From positions 102,718,542 to 102,782,541 of the forward strand of contig OV050032.1 in NCBI GenBank assembly GCA_920105625.2: a DNA stretch of 64,000 bases, in the 5' to 3' direction. Source of the stretch: Clusia tigrina. Taxonomy: Eukaryota; Arthropoda; Insecta; Diptera; Clusiidae. Shown here piece by piece: positions 28,801 to 42,490 of this stretch. The notes beneath the pieces were generated by a model, which worked only from the letters and a program-made list of their open reading frames with translations, was not told the DNA's origin and did not search any database. Within the stretch, counting starts at the first letter, position 1. The number at the start of each line of letters is the position of its first letter. Both the position numbers and the translations under genes were made by a program.

Positions 28801-31800
28801 CTTCTATATGGTACGTCCTACACCTATCAAAGTTTGCAACACACAAATGCTTGTAACTTTTTACTGGAGCGTCATAAAACCTTGAAATTTTGAAACAATA
28901 AAGTACTCGAGCCTCTTGTCAATTTAAGCCATCGCTCAAAGCTATGCTACCCTAGAGTCCCAAATCAAACACTGATAAAACTTCAAATGGCCCTAACTTC
29001 TTTACGGTACGTCCTACACCTATCAAAGTTTGCAACATACAAATGCTTGTAACTTTTTACTGGAGCGTCATAAAACCTTGAAATTTTGTAACAATGAAGT
29101 ACCCGAGACTCTTGTCCATTTAAGCCATCGCTCAAAGCTATGCTACCCTAGAGTCCCAAATCAAACACTGATAAAACTTCAAATGGCCCTAACTTCTTTA
29201 CGGTACGTCCTACACCTATCAAAGTTTGCAACATACAAATGCTTGTAACTTTTTACTGGAGCGTCATAAAACCTTGAAATTTTGTAACAATGAAGTACCC
29301 GAGACTCTTGTCAATTTAAGCCATCGCTCAAAGCTATGCTACCCTAGAGTCCCAAATCAAACACTGATAAAACTTCAAATGGCCCTAACTTCTATATGGT
29401 ACGTCCTACACCTATCAAAGTTTGCAACACACAAATGCTTGTAACTTTTTACTGGAGCGTCATAAAACCTTGAAATTTTGTAACAATGAAGTACCCGAGA
29501 CTCTTGTCAATTTAAGCCATCGCTCAAAGCTATGCTACCCTAGAGTCCCAAATCAAACACTGATAAAACTTCAAATGGCCCTAACTTCTATATGGTACGT
29601 CCTACACCTATCAAAGTTTGCAACACACAAATGCTTGTAACTTTTTACTGGAGCGTCATAAAACCTTGAAATTTTGAAACAATAAAGTACTCGAGCCTCT
29701 TGTCCATTTAAGCCATCGCTCAAAGCTATGCTACCCTAGAGTCCCAAATCAAACACTGATAAAACTTCAAATGGCCCTAACTTCTTTACGGTACGTCCTA
29801 CACCTATCAAAGTTTGCAACATACAAATGCTTGTAACTTTTTACTGGAGCGTCATAAAACCTTGAAATTTTGTAACAATGAAGTACCTGAGACTCTTGTC
29901 AATTTAAGATAGCGCTCAAAGCTATGCTACCCTAGAGTCCCAAATCAAACACTGATAAAACTTCAAATGGCCCTAACTTCTATATGGTACGTCCTACACC
30001 TATCAAAGTTTGCAACACACAAATGCTTGTAACTGTTTACTGGAGCGTCATAAAACCTTGAAATTTTGAAACAATAAAGTACTCGAGCCTCTTGTCCATT
30101 TAAGCCATCGCTCAAAGCTATGCTACCCTAGAGTCCCAAATCAAACACTGATAAAACTTCAAATGGCCCTAACTTCTATATGGTACGTCCTACACCTATC
30201 AAAGTTTGCAACACACAAATGCTTGTAACTTTTTACTGGAGCGTCATAAAACCTTGAAATTTTGAAACAATAAAGTACTCGAGCCTCTTGTCCATTTAAG
30301 CCATCGCTCAAAGCTATGCTACCCTAGAGTCCCAAATCAAACACTGATAAAACTTCAAATGGCCCTAACTTCTTTACGGTACGTCCTACACCTATCAAAG
30401 TTTGCAACATACAAATGCTTGTAACTTTTTACTGGAGCGTCATAAAACCTTGAAATTTTGTAACAATGAAGTACCCGAGACTCTTGTCAATTTAAGCCAT
30501 CGCTCAAAGCTATGCTACCCTAGAGTCCCAAATCAAACACTGATAAAACTTCAAATGGCCCTAACTTCTATATGGTACATCCTACACCTATCAAAGTTTG
30601 CAACACACAAATGCTTGTAACTTTTTACTGGAGCGTCATAAAACCTTGAAATTTTGAAACAATAAAGTACTCGAGCCTCTTGTCAATTTAAGCCATCGCT
30701 CAAAGCTATGCTACCCTAGAGTCCCAAATCAAATACTGATAAAACTTCAAATGGCCCTAACTTCTATATGGTACGTCCTACACCTATCAAAGTTTGCAAC
30801 ACACAAATGCTTGTAACTTTTTACTGGAGCGTCATAAAACCTTGAAATTTTGAAACAATAAAGTACTCGAGCCTCTTGTCCATTTAAGCCATCGCTCAAA
30901 GCTATGCTACCCTAGAGTCCCAAATCAAACACTGATAAAACTTCAAATGGCCCTAACTTCTTTACGGTACGTCCTACACCTATCAAAGTTTGCAACATAC
31001 AAATGCTTGTAACTTTTTACTGGAGCGTCATAAAACCTTGAAATTTTGTAACAATGAAGTACCCGAGACTCTTGTCAATTTAAGCCATCGCTCAAAGCTA
31101 TGCTACCCTAGAGTCCCAAATCAAACACTGATAAAACTTCAAATGGCCCTAACTTCTATATGGTACGTCCTACACCTATCAAAGTTTGCAACACACAAAT
31201 GCTTGTAACTTTTTACTGGAGCGTCATAAAACCTTGAAATTTTGTAACAATGAAGTACCCGAGACTCTTGTCAATTTAAGCCATCGCTCAAAGCTATGCT
31301 ACCCTAGAGTCCCAAATCAAATACTGATAAAACTTCAAATGGCCCTAACTTCTATATGGTACGTCCTGCACCTATCAAAGTTTGCAACACACAAATGCTT
31401 GTAACTTTTTACTGGAGCGTCATAAAACCTTGAAATTTTGAAACAATAAAGTACTCGAGCCTCTTGTCCATTTAAGCCATCGCTCAAAGCTATGCTACCC
31501 TAGAGTCCCAAATCAAACACTGATAAAACTTCAAATGGCCCTAACTTCTTTACGGTACGTCCTACACCTATCAAAGTTTGCAACATACAAATGCTTGTAA
31601 CTTTTTACTGGAGCGTCATAAAACCTTGAAATTTTGTAACAATGAAGTACCCGAGACTCTTGTCAATTTAAGCCATCGCTCAAAGCTATGCTACCCTAGA
31701 GTCCCAAATCAAACACTGATAAAACTTCAAATGGCCCTAACTTCTTTACGGTACGTCCTACACCTATCAAAGTTTGCAACATACAAATGCTTGTAACTTT

Positions 31801-34518
31801 TTACTGGAGCGTCATAAAACCTTGAAATTTTGTAACAATGAAGTACCCGAGACTCTTGTCAATTTAAGCCATCGCTCAAAGCTATGCTACCCTAGAGTCC
31901 CAAATCAAACACTGATAAAACTTCAAATGGCCCTAACTTCTTTACGGTACGTCCTACACCTATCAAAGTTTGCAACATACAAATGCTTGTAACTTTTTAC
32001 TGGAGCGTCAAAAAACCTTGAAATTTTGAAACAATAAAGTACTCGAGCCTCTTGTCAATTTAAGCCATCGCTCAAAGCTATGCTACCCTAGAGTCCCAAA
32101 TCAAACACTGATAAAACTTCAAATGGCCCTAACTTCTTTACGGTACGTCCTACACCTATCAAAGGTTGCAACATACAAATGCTTGTAACTTTTTACTGGA
32201 GCGTCATAAAACCTTGAAATTTTGAAACAATAAAGTACTCGAGCCTCTTGTCCATTTAAGCCATCGCTCAAAGCTATGCTACCCTAGAGTCCCAAATCAA
32301 ACACTGATAAAACTTCAAATGGCCCTAACTTCTATATGGTACGTCCTACACCTATCAAAGTTTGCAACACACAAATGCTTGTAACTTTTTACTGGAGCGT
32401 CATAAAACCTTGAAATTTTGAAACAATAAAGTACTCGAGCCTCTTGTCCATTTAAGCCATCGCTCAAAGCTATGCTACCCTAGAGTCCCAAATCAAACAC
32501 TGATAAAACTTCAAATGGCCCTAACTTCTTTACGGTACGTCCTACACCTATCAAAGTTTGCAACATACAAATGCTTGTAACTTTTTACTGGAGCGTCATA
32601 AAACCTTGAAATTTTGTAACAATGAAGTACCCGAGACTCTTGTCAATTTAAGCCATCGCTCAAAGCTATGCTACCCTAGAGTCCCAAATCAAACACTGAT
32701 AAAACTTCAAATGGCCCTAACTTCTATATGGTACGTCCTACACCTATCAAAGTTTGCAACACACAAATGCTTGTAACTTTTTACTGGAGCGTCATAAAAC
32801 CTTGAAATTTTGAAACAATAAAGTACTCGAGCCTCTTGTCCATTTAAGCCATCGCCCAAAGCTATGCTACCCTAGAGTCCCAAATCAAACACTGATAAAA
32901 CTTCAAATGGCCCTAACTTCTTTACGGTACGTCCTACACCTATCAAAGTTTGCAACATACAAATGCTTGTAACTTTTTACTGGAGCGTCATAAAACCTTG
33001 AAATTTTGTAACAATGAAGTACCCGAGCCTCTTGTCCATTTAAGCCATCGCTCAAAGCTATGCTACCCTAGAGTCCCAAATTAAACACTGATAAAACTTC
33101 AAATGGCCCTAACTTCTTTACGGTACGTCCTACACCTATCAAAGTTTGCAACATACAAATGCTTGTAACCTTTTACTGGAGCGTCATAAAACCTTGAAAT
33201 TTTGTAACAATGAAGTACCCGAGACTCTTGTCAATTTAAGCCATCGCTCAAAGCTATGCTACCCTAGAGTCCCAAATCAAACACTGATAAAACTTCAAAT
33301 GGCCCTAACTTCTATATGGTACATCCTACACCTATCAAAGTTTGCAACATACAAATGCTTGTAACTTTTTACTGGAGCGTCATAAAACCTTGAAATTTTG
33401 AAACAATAAAGTACTCGAGCCTCTTGTCCATTTAAGCCATCGCTCAAAGCTATGCTACCCTAGAGTCCCAAATCAAACACTGATAAAACTTCAAATGGCC
33501 CTAACTTCTATATGGTACGTCCTACACCTATCAAAGTTTGCAACACACAAATGCTTGTAACTTTTTACTGGAGCGTCATAAAACCTTGAAATTTTGAAAC
33601 AATAAAGTACTCGAGCCTCTTGTCCATTTAAGCCATCGCTCAAAGCTATGCTACCCTAGAGTCCCAAATCAAACACTGATAAAACTTCAAATGGCCCTAA
33701 CTTCTTTACGGTACGTCCTACACCTATCAAAGTTTGCAACATACAAATGCTTGTAACTTTTTACTGGAGCGTCATAAAACCTTGAAATTTTGTAACAATG
33801 AAGTACCCGAGACTCTTGTCAATTTAAGCCATCGCTCAAAGCTATGCTACCCTAGAGTCCCAAATTAAACACTGATAAAACTTCAAATGGCCCTAACTTC
33901 TTTACGGTACGTCCTACACCTATCAAAGTTTGCAACATACAAATGCTTGTAACTTTTTACTGGAGCGTCATAAAACCTTGAAATTTTGAAACAATAAAGT
34001 ACTCGAGCATCTTGTCCATTTAAGCCATCGCTCAAAGCTATGCTACCCTAGAGTCCCAAATCAAACACTGATAAAACTTCAAATGGCCCTAACTTCTATA
34101 TGGTACGTCCTACACCTATCAAAGTTTGCAACACACAAATGCTTGTAACTTTTTACTGGAGCGTCATAAAACCTTGAAATTTTGAAACAATAAAGTACTC
34201 GAGCCTCTTGTCCATTTAAGCCATCGCTCAAAGCTATGCTACCCTAGAGTCCCAAATCAAACACTGATAAAACTTCAAATGGCCCTAACTTCTATATGGT
34301 ACGTCCTACACCTATCAAAATTTTGTAACACACAAATGCTTGTAACTTTTTACTGGAGCGTCATAAAACCTTGAAATTTTGTAACAATGAAGTACCCGAG
34401 ACTCTTGTCAATTTAAGCCATCGCTCAAAGCTATGCTACCCTAGAGTCCCAAATCAAACACTGATAAAACTTCAAATGGCCCTAACTTCTTTACGGTACG
34501 TCCTACACCTATCAAAGT

Positions 34519-37089
34519 TTGCAACATACAAATGCTTGTAACTTTTTACTGGAGCGTCATAAAACCTTGAAATTTTGTAACAATGAAGTACCCGAGACTC
34601 TTGTCAATTTAAGCCATCGCTCAAAGCTATGCTACCCTAGAGTCCCAAATCAAACACTGATAAAACTTCAAATGGCCCTAACTTCTTTACGGTACGTCCT
34701 ACACCTATCAAAGTTTGCAACACACAAATGCTTGTAACTTTTTACTGGAGCGTCATAAAACCTTGAAATTTTGAAACAATAAAGTACTCGAGCCTCTTGT
34801 CCATTTAAGCCATCGCTCAAAGCTATGCTACCCTAGAGTCCCAAATCAAACACTGATAAAACTTCAAATGGCCCTAACTTCTTTTCGGTACGTCCTACAC
34901 CTATCAAAGTTTGCAACATACAAATGCTTGTAACTTTTTACTGGAGCGTCATAAAACCTTGAAATGTTGTAACAATGAAGTACCCGAGACTCTTGTCAAT
35001 TTAAGCCATCGCTCAAAGCTATGCTACCCTAGAGTCCCAAATCAAACACTGATAAAACTTCAAATGGCCCTAACTTCTATATGGTACGTCCTACACCTAT
35101 CAAAGTTTGCAACACACAAATGCTTGTAACTTTTTACTGGAGCGTCATAAAACCTTGAAATTTTGAAACAATAAAGTACTCGAGCCTCTTGTCCATTTAA
35201 GCCATCGCTCAAAGCTATGCTACCCTAGAGTCCCAAATCAAACACTGATAAAACTTCAAATGGCCCTAACTTCTTTACGGTACGTCCTACACCTATCAAA
35301 GTTTGCAACATACAAATGCTTGTAACTTTTTACTGGAGCGTCATAAAACCTTGACATTTTGAAACAATAAAGTACTCGAGCCTCTTGTCAATTTAAGCCA
35401 TCGCTCAAAGCTATGCTACCCTAGAGTCCCAAATCAAACACTGATAAAACTTCAAATGGCCCTAACTTCTATATGGTACGTCCTACACCTATCAAAGTTT
35501 GCAACACACAAATGCTTGTAACTTTTTACTGGAGCGTCATAAAACCTTGAAATTTTGAAACAATAAAGTACTCGAGCCTTATGTCCATTTAAGCCATCGC
35601 TCAAAGCTATGCTACCCTAGAGTCCCAAATCAAACACTGATAAAACTTCAAATGGCCCTAACTTCTTTACGGTACGTCCTACACCTATCAAAGTTTGCAA
35701 CATACAAATGCTTGTAACTTTTTACTGGAGCGTCATAAAACCTTGAAATTTTGTAACAATGAAGTACCCGAGACTCTTGTCAATTTAAGCCATCGCTCAA
35801 AGCTATGCTACCCTAGAGTCCCAAATCAAACACTGATAAAACTTCAAATGGCCCTAACTTCTATATGGTACGTCCTACACCTATCAAAGTTTGCAACACA
35901 CAAATGCTTGTAACTTTTTACTGGAGCGTCATAAAACCTTGAAATTTTTAAACAATAAAGTACTCGAGCCTCTTGTCCATTTAAGCCATCGCTCAAAGCT
36001 ATGCTACCCTAGAGTCCCAAATCAAACACTGATAAAACTTCAAATGGCCCTAACTTCTTTACGGTACGTCCTACATCTATCAAAGTTTGCAACACACAAA
36101 TGCTTGTAACTTTTTACTGGAGCGTCATAAAACCTTGAAATTTTGTAACAATGAAGTACCCGAGACTCTTGTCAATTTAAGCCATCGCTCAAAGCTATGC
36201 TACCCTAGAGTCCCAAATCAAACACTGATAAAACTTCAAATGGCCCTAACTTCTTTACGGTACGTCCTACACCTATCAAAGTTTGCAACATACAAATGCT
36301 TGTAACTTTTTACTGGAGCGTCATAAAACCTTGAAATTTTGTAAATATGAAGTACCCGAGACTCTTGTCAATTTAAGCCATCGCTCAAAGCTATGCTACC
36401 CTAGAGTCCCAAATCAAACACTGATAAAACTTCAAATGGCCCTAACTTCTATATGGTACGTCCTACACCTATCAAAGTTTGCAACACACAAATGCTTGTA
36501 ACTTTTTACTGGAGCGTCATAAAACCTTGAAATTTTGAAACAATAAAGTACTCGAGCCTCTTGTCCATTTAAGCCATCGCTCAAAGCTATGCTACCCTAG
36601 AGTCCCAAATCAAACACTGATAAAACTTCAAATGGCCCTAACTTCTTTACGGTACGTCCTACACCTATCAAAGTTTGCAACATACAAATGCTTGTAACTT
36701 TTTACTGGAGCGTCATAAAACCTTGAAATTTTGTAACAATGAAGTACCCGAGACTCTTGTCAATTTAAGCCATCGCTCAAAGCTATGCTACCCTAGAGTC
36801 CCAAATCAAACACTGATAAAACTTCAAATGGCCCTAACTTTTTTACGGTACGTCCTACACCTATCAAAGTTTGCAACATACAAATGCATGTAACTTTTTA
36901 CTGGAGCGTCATAAAACCTTGAAATTTTTTTACAATGAAGTACCCGAGACTCTTGTCAATTTAAGCCATTGCTCAAAGCTATGCTACCCTAAAATCCCAA
37001 ATCAAACACTGATAAAACTTCAAATGGCCCTAACTTCTATATGGTACGTCCTACACCTATCAAAGTTTGCAACACACAAATGCTTGTAA
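34519..37089 (+). repeat. Satellite block duplicated on the far side of the insertion (left copy)
   Basis: This run of about 13 monomers matches 50542-53112 at a constant offset of 16023 bp. Shared private variants are the cttcttttcgg unit (34884), ccttatgtcc (35578), a tttttaaacaataaag unit (35891), acatctatc (36072), gtaaatatgaag (36283) and agccattgctc (36871). Without the 7,596 bp added by the retrotransposon and its target duplication, the offset is 8427 bp, which is 43 monomers minus the one-base deletion near 39607. Confidence 0.85.
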
Positions 37090-39440
37090 CTTTTTACTGG
37101 AGCGTCATAAAACCTTGACATTTTGAAACAATAAAGTACTCGAGCCTCTTGTCCATTTAAGCCATCGCTCAAAGCTATGCTACCCTAGAGTCCCAAATCA
37201 AACACTGATAAAACTTCAAATGGCCCTAACTTCTTTACGGTACGTCCTACACCTATCAAAGTTTGCAACATACAAATGCTTGTAACTTTTTACTGGAGCG
37301 TCATAAAACCTTGAAATTTTGTAACAATGAAGAACCCGAGACTCTTGTCAATTTAAGCCATCGCTCAAAGCTATGCTACCCTAGAGTCCCAAATCAAACA
37401 CTGATAAAACTTCAAATGGCCCTAACTTCTATATGGTACGTCCTACACCTATCAAAGTTTGCAACACACAAATGCTTGTAACTTTTTACTGGAGCGTCAT
37501 AAAACCTTGAAATTTTGAAACAATAAAGTACTCGAGCCTCTTGTCCATTTAAGCCATCGCTCAAAGCTATGCTACCCTAGAGTCCCAAATCAAACACTGA
37601 TAAAACTTCAAATGGCCCTAACTTCTATATGGTACGTCCTACACCTATCAAAGTTTGCAACACACAAATGCTTGTAACTTTTTACTGGAGCGTCATAAAA
37701 CCTTGAAATTTTGAAACAATACAGTACTCGAGCCTCTTGTCCATTTAAGCCATCGCTCAAAGCTATGCTACCCTAGAGTCCCAAATCAAACACTGATAAA
37801 ACTTCAAATGGCCCTAACTTCTTTACCGTACGTCCTACACCTATCTAAGTTTGCAACATACAAATGCTTGTAACTTTTTACTGGAGCGTCATAAAACCTT
37901 GAAATTTTGAAACAATAAAGTACTCGAGCCTCTTGTCCATTTAAGCCATCGCTCAAAGCTATGCTACCCTAGAGTCCCAAATCAAACACTGATAAAACTT
38001 CAAATGGCCCTAACTTCTTTACGGTACGTCCTACACCTATCAAAGTTTGCAACATACATATGCTTGTAACTTTTTACTGGAGCGTCATAAAACCTTGAAA
38101 TTTTGTAACAATGAAGTACCCGAGACTCTTGTCAATTTAAGCCATTGCTCAAAGCTATGCTACCCTAGAGTCCCAAATCAAACACTGATAAAACTTCAAA
38201 TGGCCCTAACTTCTATATGGTACGTCCTACACCTATCAAAGTTTGCAACACACAAATGCTTGTAACTTTTTACTGGAGCGTCATAAAACCTTGACATTTT
38301 GAAACAATAAAGTACTCGAGCCTCTTGTCCATTTAAGCCATCGCTCAAAGCTATGCTACCCTAGAGTCCCAAATCAAACACTGATAAAACTTCAAATGGC
38401 CCTAACTTCTTTACGGTACGTCCTACACCTATCAAAGTTTGCAACATACAAATGCTTGTAACTTTTTACTGGAGTGTCATAAAACCTTGAAATTTTGTAA
38501 CAATGAAGAACCCGAGACTCTTGTCAATTTAAGCCATCGCTCAAAGCTATGCTACCCTAGAGTCCCAAATCAAACACTGATAAAACTTCAAATGGCCCTA
38601 ACTTCTATATGGTACGTCCTACACCTATCAAAGTTTGCAACACACAAATGCTTGTAACTTTTTACTGGAGCGTCATAAAACCTTGAAATTTTGAAACAAT
38701 AAAGTACTCGAGCCTCTTGTCCATTTAAGCCATCGCTCAAAGCTATGCTACCCTAGAGTCCCAAATCAAACACTGATAAAACTTCAAATGGCCCTAACTT
38801 CTATATGGTTCGTCCTACACCTATCAAAGTTTGCAACACACAAATGCTTGTAACTTTTTACTGGAGCGTCATAAAACCTTGAAATTTTGAAACAATACAG
38901 TACTCGAGCCTCTTGTCCATTTAAGCCATCGCTCAAAGCTATGCTACCCTAGAGTCCCAAATCAAACACTGATAAAACTTCAAATGGCCCTAACTTCTTT
39001 ACCGTACGTCCTACACCTATCTAAGTTTGCAACATACAAATGCTTGTAACTTTTTACTGGAGCGTCATAAAACCTTGAAATTTTGAAACAATAAAGTACT
39101 CGAGCCTCTTGTCCATTTAAGCCATCGCTCAAAGCTATGCTACCCTAGAGTCCCAAATCAAACACTGATAAAACTTCAAATGGCCCTAACTTCTTTACGG
39201 TACGTCCTACACCTATCAAAGTTTGCAACATACATATGCTTGTAACTTTTTACTGGAGCGTCATAAAACCTTGAAATTTTGTAACAATGAAGTACCCGAG
39301 ACTCTTGTCAATTTAAGCCATCGCTCAAAGCTATGCTACCCTAGAGTCCCAAATCAAACACTGATAAAACTTCAAATGGCCCTAACTTCTATATGGTACG
39401 TCCTACACCTATCAAAGTTTGCAACACACAAATGCTTGTA
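37089..39440 (+). repeat. 6-monomer higher-order unit, two tandem copies
   Basis: Two copies at an offset of 1176 bp share the private variants gaagaacccg (near 37330 and 38506), a tatctaag unit with ttaccgtacg (near 37826 and 39001), acaatacagtactcg (near 37719 and 38895) and atacatatgc (38047 and 39223). They differ at single sites such as ggagtgtc near 38474, so the duplication is recent. Confidence 0.85.
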
Positions 39441-41790
39441 ACTTTTTACTGGAGCGTCATAAAACCTTGAAATTTTGAAACAATAAAGTACTCGAGCCTC
39501 TTGTCCATTTAAGCCATCGCTCAAAGCTATGCTACCCTAGAGTCCCAAATCAAACACTGATAAAACTTCAAATGGCCCTAACTTCTATATGGTACGTCCT
39601 ACACCTATCAAATTTGCAACACACAAATGCTTGTAACTTTTTACTGGAGCGTCATAAAACCTTGAAATTTTGAAACAATAAAGTACTCGAGCCTCTTGTC
39701 CATTTAAGCCATCGCTCAAAGCTATGCTACCCTAGAGTCCCAAATCAAACACTGATAAAACTTCAAATGGCCCTAACTTCTTTACGGTACGTCCTACACC
39801 TATCAAAGTTTGCAACATACAAATGCTTGTAACTTTTTACTGGAGCGTCATAAAACCTTGAAATTTTGTAACAATGAAGTACCCGAGACTCTTGTCAATT
39901 TAAGCCATCGCTCAAAGCTATGCTACCCTAGAGTCCCAAATCAAACACTGATAAAACTTCAAATGGCCCTAACTTCTATATGGTACGTCCTACACCTATC
40001 AAAGTTTGCAACACACAAATGCTTGTAACTTTTTACTGGAGCGTCATAAAACCTTGAAATTTTGAAACAATAAAGTACTCGAGCCTCTTGTCCATTTAAG
40101 CCATCGCTCAAAGCTATGCTACCCTAGAGTCCCAAATCAAACACTGATAAAACTTCAAATGGCCCTAACTTCTATATGGTACGTCCTACACCTATCAAAG
40201 TTTGCAACACACAAATGCTTGTAACTTTTTACTGGAGCGTCATAAAACCTTGAAATTTTGAAACAATAAAGTACTCGAGCCTCTTGTCCATTTAAGCCAT
40301 CGCTCAAACCTATGCTACCCTAGAGTCCCAAATCAAACACTGATAAAACTTCAAATGGCCCTAACTTCTTTACGGTACGTCCTACACCTATCAAAGTTTG
40401 CAACATACAAATGCTTGTAACTTTTTACTGGAGCGTCATAAAACCTTGAAATTTTGTAACAATGAAGTACCCGAGACTCTTGTCAATTTAAGCCATCGCT
40501 CAAAGCTATGCTACCCTAGAGTCCCAAATCAAACACTGATAAAACTTCAAATGGCCCTAACTTCTTTACGGTACGTCCTACACCTATCAAAGTTTGCAAC
40601 ATACAAATGCTTGTAACTTTTTACTGGAGCGTCATAAAACCTTGAAATTTTGTAACAATGAAGTACCCGAGACTCTTGTCAATTTAAGCCATCGCTCAAA
40701 GCTATGCTACCCTAGAGTCCCAAATCAAACACTGATAAAACTTCAAATGGCCCTAACTTCTATATGGTACGTCCTACACCTATCAAAGTTTGCAACACAC
40801 AAATGCTTGTAACTTTTTACTGGAGCGTCATAAAACCTTGAAATTTTGAAACAATAAAGTACTCGAGCCTCTTGTCCATTTAAGCCATCGCTCAAAGCTA
40901 TGCTACCCTAGAGTCCCAAATCAAACACTGATAAAACTTCAAATGGCCCTAACTTCTATATGGTACGTCCTACACCTATCAAAGTTTGCAACACACAAAT
41001 GCTTGTAACTTTTTACTGGAGCGTCATAAAACCTTGAAATTTTGAAACAATAAAGTACTCGAGCCTCTTGTCCATTTAAGCCATCGCTCAAAGCTATGCT
41101 ACCCTAGAGTCCCAAATCAAACACTGATAAAACTTCAAATGGCCCTAACTTCTATATGGTACGTCCTACACCTATCAAAGTTTGCAACACACAAATGCTT
41201 GTAACTTTTTACTGGAGCGTCATAAAACCTTGAAATTTTGAAACAATAAAGTACTCGAGCCTCTTGTCCATTTAAGCCATCGCTCAAACCTATGCTACCC
41301 TAGAGTCCCAAATCAAACACTGATAAAACTTCAAATGGCCCTAACTTCTTTACGGTACGTCCTACACCTATCAAAGTTTGCAACATACAAATGCTTGTAA
41401 CTTTTTACTGGAGCGTCATAAAACCTTGAAATTTTGTAACAATGAAGTACCCGAGACTCTTGTCAATTTAAGCCATCGCTCAAAGCTATGCTACCCTAGA
41501 GTCCCAAATCAAACACTGATAAAACTTCAAATGGCCCTAACTTCTATATGGTACGTCCTACACCTATCAAAGTTTGCAACACACAAATGCTTGTAACTTT
41601 TTACTGGAGCGTCATAAAACCTTGAAATTTTGAAACAATAAAGTACTCGAGCCTCTTGTCCATTTAAGCCATCGCTCAAAGCTATGCTACCCTAGAGTCC
41701 CAAATCAAACACTGATAAAACTTCAAATGGCCCTAACTTCTTTACGGTACGTCCTACACCTATCAAAGTTTGCAACATACAAATGCTTGT

Positions 41791-41795
41791 AACTT
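41791..41795. repeat. Target-site duplication, left copy (aactt)
   Basis: The five bases before the 5' LTR match the five after the 3' LTR and belong to the satellite motif gcttgtaacttttt. A 5-bp duplication is usual for BEL/Pao integrases. Removing the element and one copy restores a continuous 196-bp register. Confidence 0.92.
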
Positions 41796-42052
41796 TGTAT
41801 CAAATGCAACCATGCGTTTGAGTTTCCGCACATAGCGAAAATAGGTTCAGCGAGTATTTGAAAGTTTAGTTCGTTTCTGACGATGGAACTGTGCTGTTGT
41901 GCCAATGGAGCAGTGCGAGAGATCGCAAGGAGCAGTGCGGTGGTGATGTGCAGTGCACACATATGTATAATATACATACTTATATTTTAAGTGCATATGG
42001 GCCGGAATCCATGTGCAGGGAGCTGAGCCAGGAGAGCGGTGCAGAGCAGGAG

Positions 42053-42054
<2 letters not shown>

Positions 42055-42092
<38 letters not shown>
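42055..42092 (+). promoter_or_regulatory. (TA)19 tract in 5' LTR, possible TATA region
   Basis: An uninterrupted run of 19 TA dinucleotides lies about 260 bp into the LTR, in a position where a core promoter could lie. The matching tract in the 3' LTR has 18 units. It is the only difference I see between the LTRs, as expected for slippage at a microsatellite. A promoter role is inference. Confidence 0.4.
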
Positions 42093-42095
<3 letters not shown>

Positions 42096-42304
42096 AAGAG
42101 CAAGTATGAGCGGTGCCACAGGTATTCCTAGAGCCAATTTCTGTAAACATACATTCGCTGAATATATGTCTTTCTATATATTTATATACATGTATATCTG
42201 TATGTGCTAGTAATGTTTTGTTTCCAATTATATTTTGTACACATGCATCCCATACATGCCGACTTATTGTTGAGCTACATATGTATGTGCATAATTATAA
42301 GAGC

Positions 42305-42310
42305 AATAAA
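42305..42310 (+). promoter_or_regulatory. AATAAA polyadenylation signal in 5' LTR
   Basis: A canonical AATAAA lies in gagcaataaaaagtgg, about 100 bp before the LTR end. It would lie in R or at the end of U3. The copy in the 3' LTR is the one expected to be used. Confidence 0.5.
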
Positions 42311-42410
42311 AAGTGGTTTTTCGTATGCTTTTCCACTTAAAACAATTGTGTTTTTATTTAAGTCGGATTGCAGTAAGTATTGCCATAGTTTCATTGTCGA
42401 TTCGATACAT

Positions 42411-42446
42411 TGGTCCATGTCGAGCCGGATCGTACCAGTGATCTAT
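42411..42446 (+). promoter_or_regulatory. Primer-binding site, tRNA-Tyr-like, with extended similarity
   Basis: One base after the 5' LTR, TGGTCC begins the expected complement of a tRNA CCA end. The next stretch, tcgagccggatcgtaccag, closely resembles the complement of the T arm of animal tRNA-Tyr, whose 3' part ends ...CCGGCTCGAAGGA before CCA. The resemblance continues through tgatctatg toward the anticodon stem. Two extra bases (atg where the tRNA complement has one t) interrupt the acceptor-stem part. The tRNA comparison is from memory, so the tRNA identity is an inference. The PBS position itself is firm. Confidence 0.6.
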
Positions 42447-42490
42447 GCAATACAGCAAGTATGGTGCGATGCATGTGAATATGTACATAT

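Larger units (their letters stand above)
1..41795 (+). repeat. 196-bp satellite array, left block (about 213 monomers)
   Basis: The same 196-bp unit repeats head to tail without any other sequence. Landmarks in each unit are cctatcaaagtttgcaac, ctggagcgtcataaaacc, agccatcgctcaaagc and caaatggccctaac. Two linked monomer types alternate. Type A has ttctttacgg, then acatac, then gtaacaatgaagtacccg. Type B has ttctatatgg, then acacac, then gaaacaataaagtactcg. Spacings between A units are mostly 196, 392, 588 or 784 bp, so AA, AB, ABB and ABBB strings all occur. Monomers usually differ by only a few bases. Four one-base indels break the register, near 7103, 9258, 34319 and 39607. The satellite family is not recognised. 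Open frames of 72 codons inside A monomers are incidental and not annotated as genes. Confidence 0.98.
41796..42409 (+). repeat. 5' LTR (614 bp)
   Basis: This direct repeat of 48775-49386 begins TGTATC and ends GATACA, giving 6-bp terminal inverted repeats. By eye it matches the 3' LTR throughout, except for 19 rather than 18 TA units in the internal microsatellite. It should carry the promoter and start of the genomic RNA; U3/R/U5 limits cannot be fixed from sequence alone. It contains the near-palindrome tatgtata-a-tatacata at 41962-41978, the TA tract at 42055-42092 and AATAAA at 42305. Confidence 0.96.

Noticed and set aside
41723..41977. Minus-strand frame crossing the satellite/LTR junction, and a similar one at 48642-48956
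   Set aside because: Both are shadows in the LTR, and the second runs through the end of pol. No conserved protein features.
42411..42446. A genuine tRNA gene at the primer-binding site
   Set aside because: The match is to the complement of the 3' part of a tRNA only, it directly follows the LTR, and no complete cloverleaf is present on either strand.
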